From assembly GCF_037478135.1 (NCBI RefSeq), contig NZ_JBBHDV010000005.1, positions 186,001-250,000 on the forward strand: 64,000 nt of DNA. The letters run 5' to 3'. The position numbers were made by a program, and so were the translations under genes. The DNA comes from Denitratimonas sp037478135 (lineage in GTDB: Bacteria; Pseudomonadota; Gammaproteobacteria; Xanthomonadales; Xanthomonadaceae). The notes under the pieces were generated by a model. It did no database searches. It was not told the DNA's origin and worked only from the letters and a program-made list of their open reading frames with translations. The number at the start of each line of letters is the position of its first letter. Position 1 is the stretch's first letter. Of this stretch, positions 25,494 to 34,658 are shown piece after piece.

Positions 25494-26078
25494 TCACCCA
25501 TGCACCGGCACCGGCAGGCAGCCGGCAGCGGCCAGCAGGGCGGCGGTTTCGTGCAACGGCAGGCCCATGACGCCGGAATAGCTGCCCTCAAGCCGGGAAA
25601 TGAAGGCCGCCGCGCGGCCCTGGATCGCATAGGCGCCAGCCTTGCCGAAGGCTTCGCCGCAGGCCAGATAGGCCGCGATCGTGGCCTCGTCCAACGCCGC
25701 GAAAGTGACCTGGCTGCGGCTGACCGCCGTGGTTTCGGCCACCACCGACACCAGCCACACCACCGACATCACCTCATGCGTGCGGCCGGACAGGCGGCGC
25801 AACATCGCGGCGGCATCGGCCACATCGCGCGGCTTGCCGAACACCTCGTCGTCCAGCACCACCTCGGTATCAGCGCCCAGCACCCGCGCATCGGGTGCGC
25901 TGCCGAGCGCGGCGAGGCCGGCACAGGCCTTTTCGCGCGCCACGCGCGAGACATAGTCCTGCGCGGATTCACCCGCGGCGCGAACCTCGGGCACCTCGAT
26001 ATCGAGGCCTTGGAAACGGTAGCCCAGCTGTTCGAGCAGCTGATGGCGGCGGGGTGAGCGGGAGGCGAGATAAAGCAT
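25494..26078 (-). CDS. maf: Maf/YhdE nucleoside triphosphate pyrophosphatase
   Basis: 194 residues from ATG 26078 (a TTG two codons upstream is also in frame). Maf proteins hydrolyse non-canonical or excess pyrimidine NTPs (dTTP, UTP, modified bases) to monophosphates and PPi, and affect septation when overproduced. Signature blocks are LASRSPRRHQLLEQLG, the catalytic GADTEVVLD and GKAGAYAIQG, the last resembling the YhdE rather than the YceF subtype. It is the first gene of the maf-rng-yhdP operon, so the promoter should be between 26079 and 26230. Confidence 0.94.
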   Translation of the reverse strand: MLYLASRSPRRHQLLEQLGYRFQGLDIEVPEVRAAGESAQDYVSRVAREKACAGLAALGSAPDARVLGADTEVVLDDEVFGKPRDVADAAAMLRRLSGRTHEVMSVVWLVSVVAETTAVSRSQVTFAALDEATIAAYLACGEAFGKAGAYAIQGRAAAFISRLEGSYSGVMGLPLHETAALLAAAGCLPVPVHG

Positions 26079-26231
26079 CGACAAAGCTTACCCTGCCGCT
26101 GCTGTACGCACTGCGACGCCGCCGGCAAAGTCTGAATGATCGGACCGATCCTGCGACATCACGGTCGCGCGCGCCGCCAGCGCGGACGCCGGAGCCGCGA
26201 TGGCTGAAGCCTAGTTCAGCTTCAAGCGATG

Positions 26232-26259
26232 GGCTCCGGCAGACGCTGCTGCCGGAGCC
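26232..26259 (-). terminator. Hairpin after gene B
   Basis: A perfect 11-bp stem, GGCTCCGGCAG (26232-26242) and complement (26249-26259), with a 6-nt loop lies 9 bp beyond the gene B stop on the minus strand. It has no T run. It separates gene B from the maf operon promoter region. Confidence 0.55.
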
Positions 26260-26268
26260 GGGGGACGC

Positions 26269-27777
26269 TCAGTCTTCGAAGCCATCGGCGAAGAGGCGAT
26301 CGGGGTCGGGCGGCTCGCCCAGTTGCCAGGATTGCTCGAACGCACCGACATCGCACTGCGCCACCAGGTCGCCATCGCCGTCGAAGGGCCGCGCATTGCC
26401 GAGGATGTCGCTGTCCCGGCAGGCATCGGCATCGTCGATCGCATCGATCACGCTGCTGCCATCGAACCAGAACAGGCTGATGTCCTGGCCGAAATCCCGC
26501 TGTTCCAGCCTGAATTGCCCCAGGTCGTCTGCCGGCAAGGCCTCGTTGGCCAGATCGCCGCCGCAACCACTATTGACGAACAGGTTCAGCCGCACCAGCC
26601 CTGTCGCCGGTGCCGGGACGGATGTCGAACCGCTACAGGCCGAGGACTGGTTGCCGGACGTGGCGGCCAACAGGTTGGCGCGGAAACCCAGCAGGCTGAT
26701 GCTGCTGCCGAAACGGATGTGCCCACCCTCCTGGGCAGCGTTGACGTAGAAGCTGTTGTTGACGGCATCCAGTTGCACGGCGCTTGCCAGATTCAGCGCC
26801 CCGCCCTGGCCAGGCACAAGGTTGCCGTGGAAGGCATTGTTGTAGAGCCGCGCCGTCACGCCGCTTCCCGGCGAATGGCCGCGCCGCAGGTACAGGGCAC
26901 CCCCCTCGTTTCCCAGGTTGACATAGAACCAGTTGCGCTCCAGTTGTACCTCGCAGGTGGCGCAGGACAGGTACACGGCACCTCCGCTCCCGCCCTGGGC
27001 TTCGCCGGGGGAAGCTGAGTTCCCGATGAAACTGGAATCGCCGATCCAGACGCTGCCCAGGATCGCTCCATCGGTATGGAGCGCACCGCCATGGGCAATC
27101 CCGGTTTCCGCCACGGTGGCGTTGCTCTGGAACCAGCTGCGCAGGATGCTCATATCGAGCACCCTGATGCTGAGCGCGCCGCCGCCGCCCTGCCCCGCGT
27201 CGCCCGTGATCTCGGCACGATTTCCGATGAACTGGCTGTCGATGATTTCCACAGAGCCATTGCTGCGCGTCCACCTCACCGCCCCGCCCCAGGCCAGCGT
27301 CGTGGCCTCCAGCGTGCAGTTGCGGAAGATGGTCCGGTCCAGGACCAGCTTGCCGAGCGTGCCGCTGGCCGCGCCCAGGCAGGCACCGCCCTGGCCGGGC
27401 GAACCGGTCGAATAACCATTGCGCAGTTCCAGGTTTTCCAGCGTCAGCTCCCGGTTGCCGGTCTCCGAGTAGAGAATGCGGTGGCTACCGCCGCCATCGA
27501 TCACCGGTGCGCTCAACGTGCCGACGATATGAAGCTCTGCCGCCGTGATGGCAGGCAGCGGCGACTGGAGCGCAATCGTGCCGCCGTAGGGATAGGTTTC
27601 ATCGAAGAAATAGATGAAGTGGGGCTCGTCGGGCGCGGCGTTGGCATTCAGGATTGCCTGCCGCAGCGAGCCAGTGCCCGAGTCGTTGGTGTTGCCCACC
27701 AGGAATCCGGCCGCCCGCGTATCGAGCGCTGTGAGGGTAAGCAACAGCAAGGCGCAAAACGTGAAAGATCTCATCAT
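26269..27777 (-). CDS. Secreted protein B: CSLREA-type beta-helix/polymorphic repeats with DGFE tail
   Basis: 502 residues; GGGAGAA lies 6 nt before ATG 27777. A signal peptide (residues 1-23, TLTALDTRA-AG) is followed by GNTNDSGTGSLRQAILNAN, the opening of many secreted beta-helix proteins. After that come repeats of the type FIGNSA, GGALHTDG and GGALYLRRG, as in Chlamydia polymorphic outer-membrane and pectate-lyase-like folds. Near residue 460 the AC-D-S-DILGNARPFDGDGD and CDVGAFE blocks mark the end of a choice-of-anchor Q-like unit. The C-terminus is RLFADGFED (motif 26275-26295). The body is unrelated to C and D and only broadly fold-related to A, yet all four share the tail. Function unknown; likely extracellular or surface-bound. 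Confidence 0.75.
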   Translation of the reverse strand: MMRSFTFCALLLLTLTALDTRAAGFLVGNTNDSGTGSLRQAILNANAAPDEPHFIYFFDETYPYGGTIALQSPLPAITAAELHIVGTLSAPVIDGGGSHRILYSETGNRELTLENLELRNGYSTGSPGQGGACLGAASGTLGKLVLDRTIFRNCTLEATTLAWGGAVRWTRSNGSVEIIDSQFIGNRAEITGDAGQGGGGALSIRVLDMSILRSWFQSNATVAETGIAHGGALHTDGAILGSVWIGDSSFIGNSASPGEAQGGSGGAVYLSCATCEVQLERNWFYVNLGNEGGALYLRRGHSPGSGVTARLYNNAFHGNLVPGQGGALNLASAVQLDAVNNSFYVNAAQEGGHIRFGSSISLLGFRANLLAATSGNQSSACSGSTSVPAPATGLVRLNLFVNSGCGGDLANEALPADDLGQFRLEQRDFGQDISLFWFDGSSVIDAIDDADACRDSDILGNARPFDGDGDLVAQCDVGAFEQSWQLGEPPDPDRLFADGFED

Positions 27778-27844
27778 CGTGTTCTCCCGATGGGCATCAC
27801 CCAGTCATGGGGAAAACAGGATCAGGCCGCCGTTTCGGACATGG

Positions 27845-27870
27845 ATGCGGGCGCTTTTTTCAGCCCGCAT
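27845..27870. other. 8-bp hairpin with T-rich loop upstream of gene B
   Basis: ATGCGGGC (27845-27852) and its complement (27863-27870) flank a loop holding six T (plus strand). Next to it, TTTTCATGA reads on the minus strand at 27871-27879; the same word occurs upstream of genes C and D. The position, 68-100 bp before the gene B start, suits a leader or promoter element. Confidence 0.4.
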
Positions 27871-27887
27871 TCATGAAAACAGACGAC

Positions 27888-27912
27888 CCGCCCCGGCATA
27901 CGGCCGGGGCGG
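27888..27912 (-). terminator. pepO-type gene terminator
   Basis: CCGCCCCGGC (27888-27897) pairs perfectly with 27903-27912 around a 5-nt loop, 11 bp past the M13 peptidase stop. Read on the minus strand it is followed by GTCGTCTGTTTT, a moderate T tract. Confidence 0.75.
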
Positions 27913-27923
27913 CATTGGAGCAG

Positions 27924-30050
27924 TTACCAGATCACCACCTTGACCTCATCCGGGCGCACCATCGCGTCGCCGGCCTTGCAATCGAAGGCGGCGGCGAAGC
28001 TGTCCATATTGGACGGGGCGCCGATTGCGCGGAACGGTGCCGGTGCGTGCGAATCGGTGTTCAGGCGTACCTTCAGCTCGCCATCGGTGAAGTTGCGGCG
28101 CCAGACCGTGCCCCAGTTCATGAAGAAGCGCTGTTCCTGGGTCAGTCCATCGATCATCGGATCGCTGAAACCGTCGCCCTGCGCCGCCTTCATCGCATCG
28201 TAGGCCACCGACAGGCCGCCCAGATCGGCGATGTTCTCGCCCAGCGTCAGGGTGCCGTTGACGTGGATGCCGTCGATGGATTCATAGCCGTTGAACTGTT
28301 CCACCAGACGCGCGGTGCGGGCCTCGAAGCCGGCGCGGTCGGCGTCGGTCCACCAGTTGTGGAAGTTGCCGTGGGCATCGAACTTGCTGCCCTGATCGTC
28401 ATAGCCGTGGATCATTTCGTGCCCGATCACCGCCACGATGCCGCCGTAGTTGAGCGCGTCATCAGCCTTCGGATCGAAGAACGGCGGTTGCAGGATGCCG
28501 GCCGGGAACACGATCTCGTTGCGGGTCGAGTTGTAGTAGGCGTTGACCGTCTGCGGCGGCATGAACCATTCGCTCTTGTCCACCGGCTTGCCGATCTTGG
28601 AATAGTTGTGGCGCATGTTGAAGGCACGCGCGGCCAACACGTTGCCGGCGAAGTTGTCGCGGTCGAACTCCAGCCCGCTCCAGTCGCGCCACTTGTCCGG
28701 ATAACCGATCTTGGGCGTGAAGGTGGCCCACTTTTCCAGCGCCTTCTGCTTGGTTTCATCGCCCATCCATTCCAGCCCCTCGATGCGCAGCTTCAGCGCC
28801 TGCGAGAGATTCCTCACCAGCGCTTCCATCTTGGTCTTGGATTCCGGCGGGAAGGCGGCATCGACGTAGATCTGGCCGAAGGCCTCGCCGACCGAGCCGT
28901 TGAGCGCGTCCAGCATGCGCTTCCAGCGCGGGGTCTGCTCGGCCTGACCGCGCAGGGCCTGGCTGTAGAACGCGAAGCTCTGCTGCGCGAACGCTTCGGA
29001 CAGGTACGGCGCGGCATTGTCGATTTCATGGAAGCGCAGGTAGGCGCGCCATTCAGCGACCGGGACTTCGTCCAGCATGGTGTTCACTTCGCGGAAGAAA
29101 TCCGGCATCGCCAGCGAGAACATCTCCGGCCGCGCCACGCCGACGGCGTCGAAGAAGGCGGTCCAGCTCAGGTTCGGGGTCAGCGCGTCGGCTTCGGCCA
29201 GCGTAGTCGGCACATAGCGCTTGGCCGGATCGCGCAGTTCCACGCGCGGTGTGGAGGCGGTCGCCAGACGAGTTTCAAAACGCATCACCGCATCGGCCTG
29301 CTGCGCGGCGACTTCGGCGTCATCGCCCACCAGGGTGAACAGCGCGGTGGCGTGGGCACGCAGCGCATCGCGGGCGCTGGCGTAATCGGCGCGGTCTTCC
29401 AGATAGTAGGCGCGCTCGGGCAGCGACAGCCCGCCCTGGCCGGCATAGGCGATCACCTGGTTGGAATCGCGGTAATCGGCATTGCCGTAGAAAGAGAACA
29501 GCACGCCACGGCCATTGGCATAGGCGTCGCGCACATAGTTGGCGACATCGACCTTGCTTTCCAGCGCGGCGACGCGCGACAGGATCGGCTCCAGCGGCGT
29601 GGCGCCGGCACGCTCGATCGCGGCTTCGTCCATCGCCGAGGCATAGAAATCACCCACCAGTTTTGCCACACCCGTGGCATCGGCATTGGCGGCAGCGGCT
29701 TCGGCCAGGATGCGCTGGATTTCCAGCGAACGCTCGCTCAGGGTTTCAAAACTGCCCCAGGTGGTGCGGTCCGACGGCACCGGATTGGCCGCCAGCCATT
29801 TGCCGTTGACGTGTGCGTTGAAGTCATCGCAGGCGTTCACCGCCGGATCCAGATCGGACGCCTGGAAACGCACCACCTGGGTGCGCACGGCGGCAAGATC
29901 CAGCCCCGGCGCGGCCGGCGCCGGCGTGGCGGCAGGTGTGGCAGCCGTGGAATCGGTGGATTCGCCAGACGTGGCGGCAGGCTGGCAGGCGGAAAGGAAA
30001 AGCGCGGAAGCCAGCGCCAGCACCAGCGGTTTGCGGAAATTGGAGGACAT
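27924..30050 (-). CDS. M13 family zinc metallopeptidase, lipoprotein (PepO-like)
   Basis: 708 residues from ATG 30050; the frame extends to 30212 but the extension lacks coding features. A lipoprotein signal ends at LFLSAC (lipid Cys near residue 21). A Thr/Ala/Pro-rich linker (about 25-50) precedes the M13 N-terminal domain, with DDFNAHVNGKWLAANPVPSD near residue 75. The zinc site is H544-E-M-I-H548, with E605 and D609 in ENIADLGGL. The C-terminal Cys-Lys-x-G (FDCKAGDAMVRPDE) and terminal Trp are typical. Members cleave short peptides in the periplasm. The partial gene at the left edge is a second member. It is divergent from ppk2 and ends at a strong hairpin. Confidence 0.95.
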   Translation of the reverse strand: MSSNFRKPLVLALASALFLSACQPAATSGESTDSTAATPAATPAPAAPGLDLAAVRTQVVRFQASDLDPAVNACDDFNAHVNGKWLAANPVPSDRTTWGSFETLSERSLEIQRILAEAAAANADATGVAKLVGDFYASAMDEAAIERAGATPLEPILSRVAALESKVDVANYVRDAYANGRGVLFSFYGNADYRDSNQVIAYAGQGGLSLPERAYYLEDRADYASARDALRAHATALFTLVGDDAEVAAQQADAVMRFETRLATASTPRVELRDPAKRYVPTTLAEADALTPNLSWTAFFDAVGVARPEMFSLAMPDFFREVNTMLDEVPVAEWRAYLRFHEIDNAAPYLSEAFAQQSFAFYSQALRGQAEQTPRWKRMLDALNGSVGEAFGQIYVDAAFPPESKTKMEALVRNLSQALKLRIEGLEWMGDETKQKALEKWATFTPKIGYPDKWRDWSGLEFDRDNFAGNVLAARAFNMRHNYSKIGKPVDKSEWFMPPQTVNAYYNSTRNEIVFPAGILQPPFFDPKADDALNYGGIVAVIGHEMIHGYDDQGSKFDAHGNFHNWWTDADRAGFEARTARLVEQFNGYESIDGIHVNGTLTLGENIADLGGLSVAYDAMKAAQGDGFSDPMIDGLTQEQRFFMNWGTVWRRNFTDGELKVRLNTDSHAPAPFRAIGAPSNMDSFAAAFDCKAGDAMVRPDEVKVVIW

Positions 30051-30184
30051 CGGAGCACCCGGTATCAGTTGTGAACACCTCACTGTAGGCCATGCCCGCC
30101 ACGCCCGACAGCTCCGGAAGTCATGGTCGCGCAGGGCGGCCGCATTGCTGCAACAATGCCCCTCCAGCCAGCAGGGGAACGGAA

Positions 30185-30976
30185 ATGAAGCGCAAGCACT
30201 ACCGGAAAGCACTGAAGCCGATGCAGGCCGAACTGATGGGCCTGGGACGTTGGGCCAAGCGCGAGGGCGAACGCATCCTGGTGCTGTTCGAAGGCCGCGA
30301 TACCGCCGGCAAGAGCGGCGTGATCAACGCCATCGCCGATGTCATGAATCCGCGCCAGTGCCATGTGGTGGCGCTGTCCACGCCGTCCGAACGCGAACAG
30401 GGCCAGTGGTATTTCCAGCGTTACGTGCCGCACCTGCCCAGCGCCGGCGAGATCGTGCTGTTCGACCGCAGCTGGTACAACCGCGCCGGAGTGGAAAAGG
30501 TCATGGGTTTCTGCGACGACGCGCAATACCGCAATTTCCTGCGCCAGGTGCCGGAGTTCGAGCGCCTGCTGGTGGATGACGGCATCCGCCTGTTCAAGTA
30601 CTGGCTGACGGTGGACCAGGTGGAACAGGAAAAGCGCTTCGCCGAGCGCGCGATCAACCCGTTCAAGCAGTGGAAACTGTCGCCGGTGGACATGAAGGCA
30701 CGCGAGCTGTACGCCGAATACGGCGCCGCGCGCGACGCGATGCTGGCGGCAACACACACCACGCACGCACCGTGGACGCTGGTGGACTTCAACGACCAGC
30801 GCCTGGGCCGGCTTACCCTGATCGACCACTTCCTGCGCACCGTGCCCGAGGAAGACACTCCGCCGGAACCGGAAACCCTGCCGCCGCTGTCGCAACCGCT
30901 GCAATCGGAAAGTTTCACCGGCCCGCTGACGCCGATCGAACCGTTCCAGTTGGAAAGCGGCAACCGCGACCGGTAG
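30185..30976 (+). CDS. ppk2: Polyphosphate kinase 2
   Basis: 263 residues from ATG 30185, with AGGGGA about 8 nt upstream; an in-frame start at 30092 lacks support. PPK2 transfers phosphate between inorganic polyphosphate and nucleoside di- or monophosphates, mostly making GTP or ATP from polyP. Walker A is EGRDTAGKSG (residues 36-45), Walker B/lid is FDRSWYNRAGVE, and the lid region has FAERAINPFKQWKLSP. The size and single domain fit class I PPK2. The C-terminal 45 residues are a Pro/Glu-rich tail with no clear function. No ppk1 or ppx gene is in the window. Confidence 0.93.
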   Translation: MKRKHYRKALKPMQAELMGLGRWAKREGERILVLFEGRDTAGKSGVINAIADVMNPRQCHVVALSTPSEREQGQWYFQRYVPHLPSAGEIVLFDRSWYNRAGVEKVMGFCDDAQYRNFLRQVPEFERLLVDDGIRLFKYWLTVDQVEQEKRFAERAINPFKQWKLSPVDMKARELYAEYGAARDAMLAATHTTHAPWTLVDFNDQRLGRLTLIDHFLRTVPEEDTPPEPETLPPLSQPLQSESFTGPLTPIEPFQLESGNRDR

Positions 30977-31087
30977 GCATCGCCGGGAAGTCACGTGGAC
31001 ACCGGCCAGGCAGCAACTGCGGATTCACGCCTGATCCACAACACATGAACCGCCCGGAGTGCCGCCGCACCCGGGCGTCACTCCGGT

Positions 31088-31729
31088 TCAGCCCCAGTCG
31101 TAGCCGGTCCAGCGTTCGTATGCGGCTCGCAGTGGCCGCTGTTGCATCCCGGCGGAGTCGGCGTCCGTGATTTGCCTGTGGACCAGTCCCTGCACGGCGC
31201 GGAACGGATTGATCCAGGTCTTGCTTCCCATCACCACCGGACAACCCCGGTCAATATTGTTGGCCGGCCGGGCGGGGCCGGCACTCCAGGCTAGGGACGG
31301 TTTCCATGCGATCAGCGTCGCCCCCAGGTGTCGTGCCAGCACGTCGATGACCCACAGTGTGTCCTGGTGGAAACGCAGGGCATGGATACGGTCGTGGATG
31401 AACCATGACGGCAGCAGATGGAGCGGGCCGAGCGCACGGAGGCTGCCCTTGTGGAGCGTCGGCGCCGCCGTGGTCTCCGGGTGGACGTAATCATCCTGCC
31501 AACGCATTGCCCAATGGTTGACTGCGACCTCCCAGATCATGTCCAGCGCCTCGGGTCGTGTTTCATCTGCCAACCCCGGATCCGCTCCCGCCGACGCCAG
31601 CATGCCGGCAAGCCGGGCATTGCTGGCGGGCAGTTCCGCGACGAACCGGGCCAGGTATTCCTTTGCATCTTTGTGCGAAAGCCGCTGGAAGTACGGGGGC
31701 AGCTGTGCATCCGGGATATCGTGGTCCAT
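31088..31729 (-). CDS. Hypothetical protein, no recognised family
   Basis: 213 residues from ATG 31729 with GGAG 7 nt upstream. It starts MDHDIPDAQLPPYFQRLSHK and is soluble, with no signal peptide or membrane helix. It is rich in Trp and His, including WEVAVNHWAMRWQDDY, LPSWFIHDRIHALRFH and YERWTGYDWG. The middle part LWVIDVLARHLGATLIAWKPSLAW reads like a helix-strand unit. I do not recognise a domain. It is alone, between ppk2 (convergent) and the restriction gene (same strand, 270 bp spacer). The open frame, coding-like composition and good ribosome-binding site support a real gene. Confidence 0.6.
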   Translation of the reverse strand: MDHDIPDAQLPPYFQRLSHKDAKEYLARFVAELPASNARLAGMLASAGADPGLADETRPEALDMIWEVAVNHWAMRWQDDYVHPETTAAPTLHKGSLRALGPLHLLPSWFIHDRIHALRFHQDTLWVIDVLARHLGATLIAWKPSLAWSAGPARPANNIDRGCPVVMGSKTWINPFRAVQGLVHRQITDADSAGMQQRPLRAAYERWTGYDWG

Positions 31730-31999
31730 CGGGTTCTCCAGTGGGGCGCGTGCCGTTGGCTCAGTGCGGCGCACAAGGCCGGCGGGATAGCCAGCTTCGA
31801 TTGTCGCCACAAGCTCCTGCTTTCCCGGTCAGCAGGAATCATCATCGCATCCAGGCCCGCTTGCACGGAACTCCGGGCCGGATTCCGCATAGGTCGAGGT
31901 GAGCCTGGCGAACTCCGACATCACCATGCCTATCGGCTCCTTATTCGGGCAACGCTCGTGAACAGCATCCGTGACGCCGCACCCCAGTTCGCCCCGAAC

Positions 32000-34654
32000 T
32001 CACCGACCCAAGGCAATGGCCTGCGCGATCTGCTGGTCGATGTCGTGACCGGCTTCATCCGTTTCGCGTGGCATCAGATAGAGGCCGTTCGGGTACTTTC
32101 GTGCCCACAGCTCGCCCACGGCGCGCTTGGCGACATTCTTCGGGTGGTCGTAACGATCATCACCCTTGTACTCGATGATGAAAATACGCCCGTCCTTCAA
32201 CTTCGCAATGAAATCGGGATAGGTGAAGCCGGTCTCGGTCGCCATACGGTACTGGGTCGGATGCACCAGGTTGCGCACCCACACCTCCACGTCGGGATTG
32301 CGCTCGATAGCCAGCGCACAGCGGTATTCCTCGGCCAGTTTCCCATCCTTGCGGCGGTAGGGAAGATCGCCGGGCACGGCGTAGTAGTGCTTTTCCCACT
32401 CCATCGGTGCCGGACACGGCGAGCGCATGGGATAGGCGAGCTCCGGGAAGGTGAACACCACGGCCGGGTCGACCACCACTTCTTCCAGCGTAAACAGGCG
32501 CTGATGGGCGCGCTTGCCGCGCTGGGTCCGCGCTTCTGCCAGCAGCGCCTGCAAACGCCGCATGATGATGAAACGCCCACGCACCATTTGCCCAAGGCTG
32601 TAGCCCTTGTGCTTCAACGGCGCAATCGCCTGTGCGATCCACGCGATCATCGTTTCCTGGCGCACATCGTTCTGACGGACGCGATCTTCCAGCCACACCA
32701 GCAGGTCGGATTCCTTCCAGTTTCCGGAAAGACCGGCCAGATACTCGGTCTGCGGTTCCTGCACCATGTTCATCTTCACCGCCTTCTCGCCGATGTCGAT
32801 TTGCCAGGTCTGGGTGCGGGTGTCGAAGCTCAGCGTATCGAGCGCGCCAGCGGCCTCCGCCGGATTCCAGAATCCCTCCTCCACCAACAGATCGTTGGCG
32901 ACCGGCAGCACGCGGTCACCGAAGCGGATCGACAACTGCGGGACCTCGAATTTCACACCCTTCTGCGCCGGTGTCTGGCGCAGCTGTGCGCGTGCGTTGT
33001 GCTGTTCCAGCGAGGTGCGCACCCTGTCGCGCCCCTTGCCGGTGAACACCTTGGCGATAGCCTCGATGCTCTCCGGCTGGATCGCACCCGTCACGACGAC
33101 ATCGAACTTGCCTTCTTCAGCGGCGGCCGTGATTGCGATGTTGCGCAAGTCGCCGGCTGGCACGTTGGCCAGATCCGGTTTCCTGGTCGCGGTGAAGCGC
33201 GATGTCTCGACCTTCAGTGCCGGATGCTCACCCTCATCGCCGATCAGCGACGGCTGCAACGGCACGCTCTGGGCGGCTTCCAGCCGCGAGAAGCCCATGC
33301 TTTCCAGGTGGTCGGTGAACTCGACCGCCTTCGCTCCGAAGTACGGCGAGACGACATGCGCATACGCCTTGTTCAGTGCCTCCTGCGCACGCCTGCGCGC
33401 GTAAGGCATGCGCAGCACGCGCCCGAGCAACTGTTCGATGGTGGTTGCCGACTTCGTCCCGGCCACCGAGCACAGCACATAGGCGAACGAACAATCCCAG
33501 CCTTCCTTCAATGCCTCCATCGTGATGATGATGCGTACCGGGCAATCGGGTGCGAACAGGTCGATGCCCTCCAGTTCGCGCTGATCGCCGGTGGCGATCT
33601 TCACCCAATCGGGATCGATGCGTTCGCCGTCCTGCCCGGTCAGGTGTTCATGGATGGTGTCAACCGTTGCCTGGCCGCCCTTGTGCTCGGCCTGGATCAG
33701 CAGGATCGGGCGGATGTAGTCGGGCTCCTTTTTCGCGATTTCCTCCAGTTCCTGCCGTCGCAGCAGCGCATGGCGCAGCGCCACTTCCCAGCCGTCCAGG
33801 TGTTCTTCCAGCAGCACCGGCAGCTTGATCATTTCTTCGGCGAACAACTGCGAGGCCGAGACGCGCACCAGCACATTGCTGGTGCTCATGTCCGGCGTTG
33901 CGGTCAGTTCGATGATCGCGCTGGGTGCAAGCCGCTCGTAGACCGTTGCGGACAACTCCGTGGCAGCGTTGTGCGCCTCGTCGGTAATCACCAGCGGGCG
34001 ATGCAGGCGCAACAGGTTGGCGAAGGAAAAGCGCGGTCCCCCGCCATCCTCTGTCCGCTCAAGATCAGGCGGCACGGCATCCTTCGGCAATGCGATGAAA
34101 TGCGGCTCCAGGTCTTCCTTGTGCGCGTAGAAGTCCCGCATGTCGATGTTCTGCACGCGCGCCGCCGCCATCGTCGCGACCACGATGCAGGTGCGGCTGG
34201 CCAGTTCCTGCGGCGTCAGTTGCGCGATATCGTCGCTGTCGAACACCGATACCTGCCCGCCGAACGCATCATCCAGTTCCCGCCGGTAGGGATGGCGGCG
34301 GTTCTTCAATGCCTCCAGCGTCTGCTGCTTGATGGTGCGGCTGGGCACCAGCCACATCACCAGCGGCCGCTCGCGCTCCAGCCAGTGGTCGGCGGCATAA
34401 CGGATGAACCGGGCGCCCATCAGCGTCTTGCCGCCGCCGGTGGGAATGCGGATCGCGACATAAGGCACATCGCGCAGGCTCGGCAGCTCCCGCCCATCCT
34501 TGTCGCGCAAGGTGCGGTACTCGGGTACCAGCATGGTCCTGGCGTCCGGGTGCGCATGCCTGGCGAACGCCTCGGCAATGCCATCCGTGCGCGCAGCGCG
34601 CAGGAATTGGCCGAGCCGTTCCAGGGTTTCCCGCTGGTAAGTTTTCAGCTCCAT
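32000..34654 (-). CDS. res: Type III restriction endonuclease subunit Res (helicase-nuclease)
   Basis: 884 residues from ATG 34654, which has GAGGTG 7 nt upstream and begins 4 nt after the mod stop (an earlier in-frame start at 34669 would overlap mod). Superfamily 2 helicase motifs are PTGGGKTLMG (Walker A), ITDEAHNA (motif II), LTATPD (III) and QLLGRVLRMPY (VI). A PD-(D/E)xK nuclease near the C-terminus reads PDFIAKLKDGRIFIIEYKG. Type III Res subunits translocate or slide on DNA and cut 25-27 bp from unmethylated, head-to-head asymmetric sites, only in complex with Mod. All motifs are present, so it appears functional. Confidence 0.92.
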   Translation of the reverse strand: MELKTYQRETLERLGQFLRAARTDGIAEAFARHAHPDARTMLVPEYRTLRDKDGRELPSLRDVPYVAIRIPTGGGKTLMGARFIRYAADHWLERERPLVMWLVPSRTIKQQTLEALKNRRHPYRRELDDAFGGQVSVFDSDDIAQLTPQELASRTCIVVATMAAARVQNIDMRDFYAHKEDLEPHFIALPKDAVPPDLERTEDGGGPRFSFANLLRLHRPLVITDEAHNAATELSATVYERLAPSAIIELTATPDMSTSNVLVRVSASQLFAEEMIKLPVLLEEHLDGWEVALRHALLRRQELEEIAKKEPDYIRPILLIQAEHKGGQATVDTIHEHLTGQDGERIDPDWVKIATGDQRELEGIDLFAPDCPVRIIITMEALKEGWDCSFAYVLCSVAGTKSATTIEQLLGRVLRMPYARRRAQEALNKAYAHVVSPYFGAKAVEFTDHLESMGFSRLEAAQSVPLQPSLIGDEGEHPALKVETSRFTATRKPDLANVPAGDLRNIAITAAAEEGKFDVVVTGAIQPESIEAIAKVFTGKGRDRVRTSLEQHNARAQLRQTPAQKGVKFEVPQLSIRFGDRVLPVANDLLVEEGFWNPAEAAGALDTLSFDTRTQTWQIDIGEKAVKMNMVQEPQTEYLAGLSGNWKESDLLVWLEDRVRQNDVRQETMIAWIAQAIAPLKHKGYSLGQMVRGRFIIMRRLQALLAEARTQRGKRAHQRLFTLEEVVVDPAVVFTFPELAYPMRSPCPAPMEWEKHYYAVPGDLPYRRKDGKLAEEYRCALAIERNPDVEVWVRNLVHPTQYRMATETGFTYPDFIAKLKDGRIFIIEYKGDDRYDHPKNVAKRAVGELWARKYPNGLYLMPRETDEAGHDIDQQIAQAIALGR

Positions 34655-34658
34655 GCCG

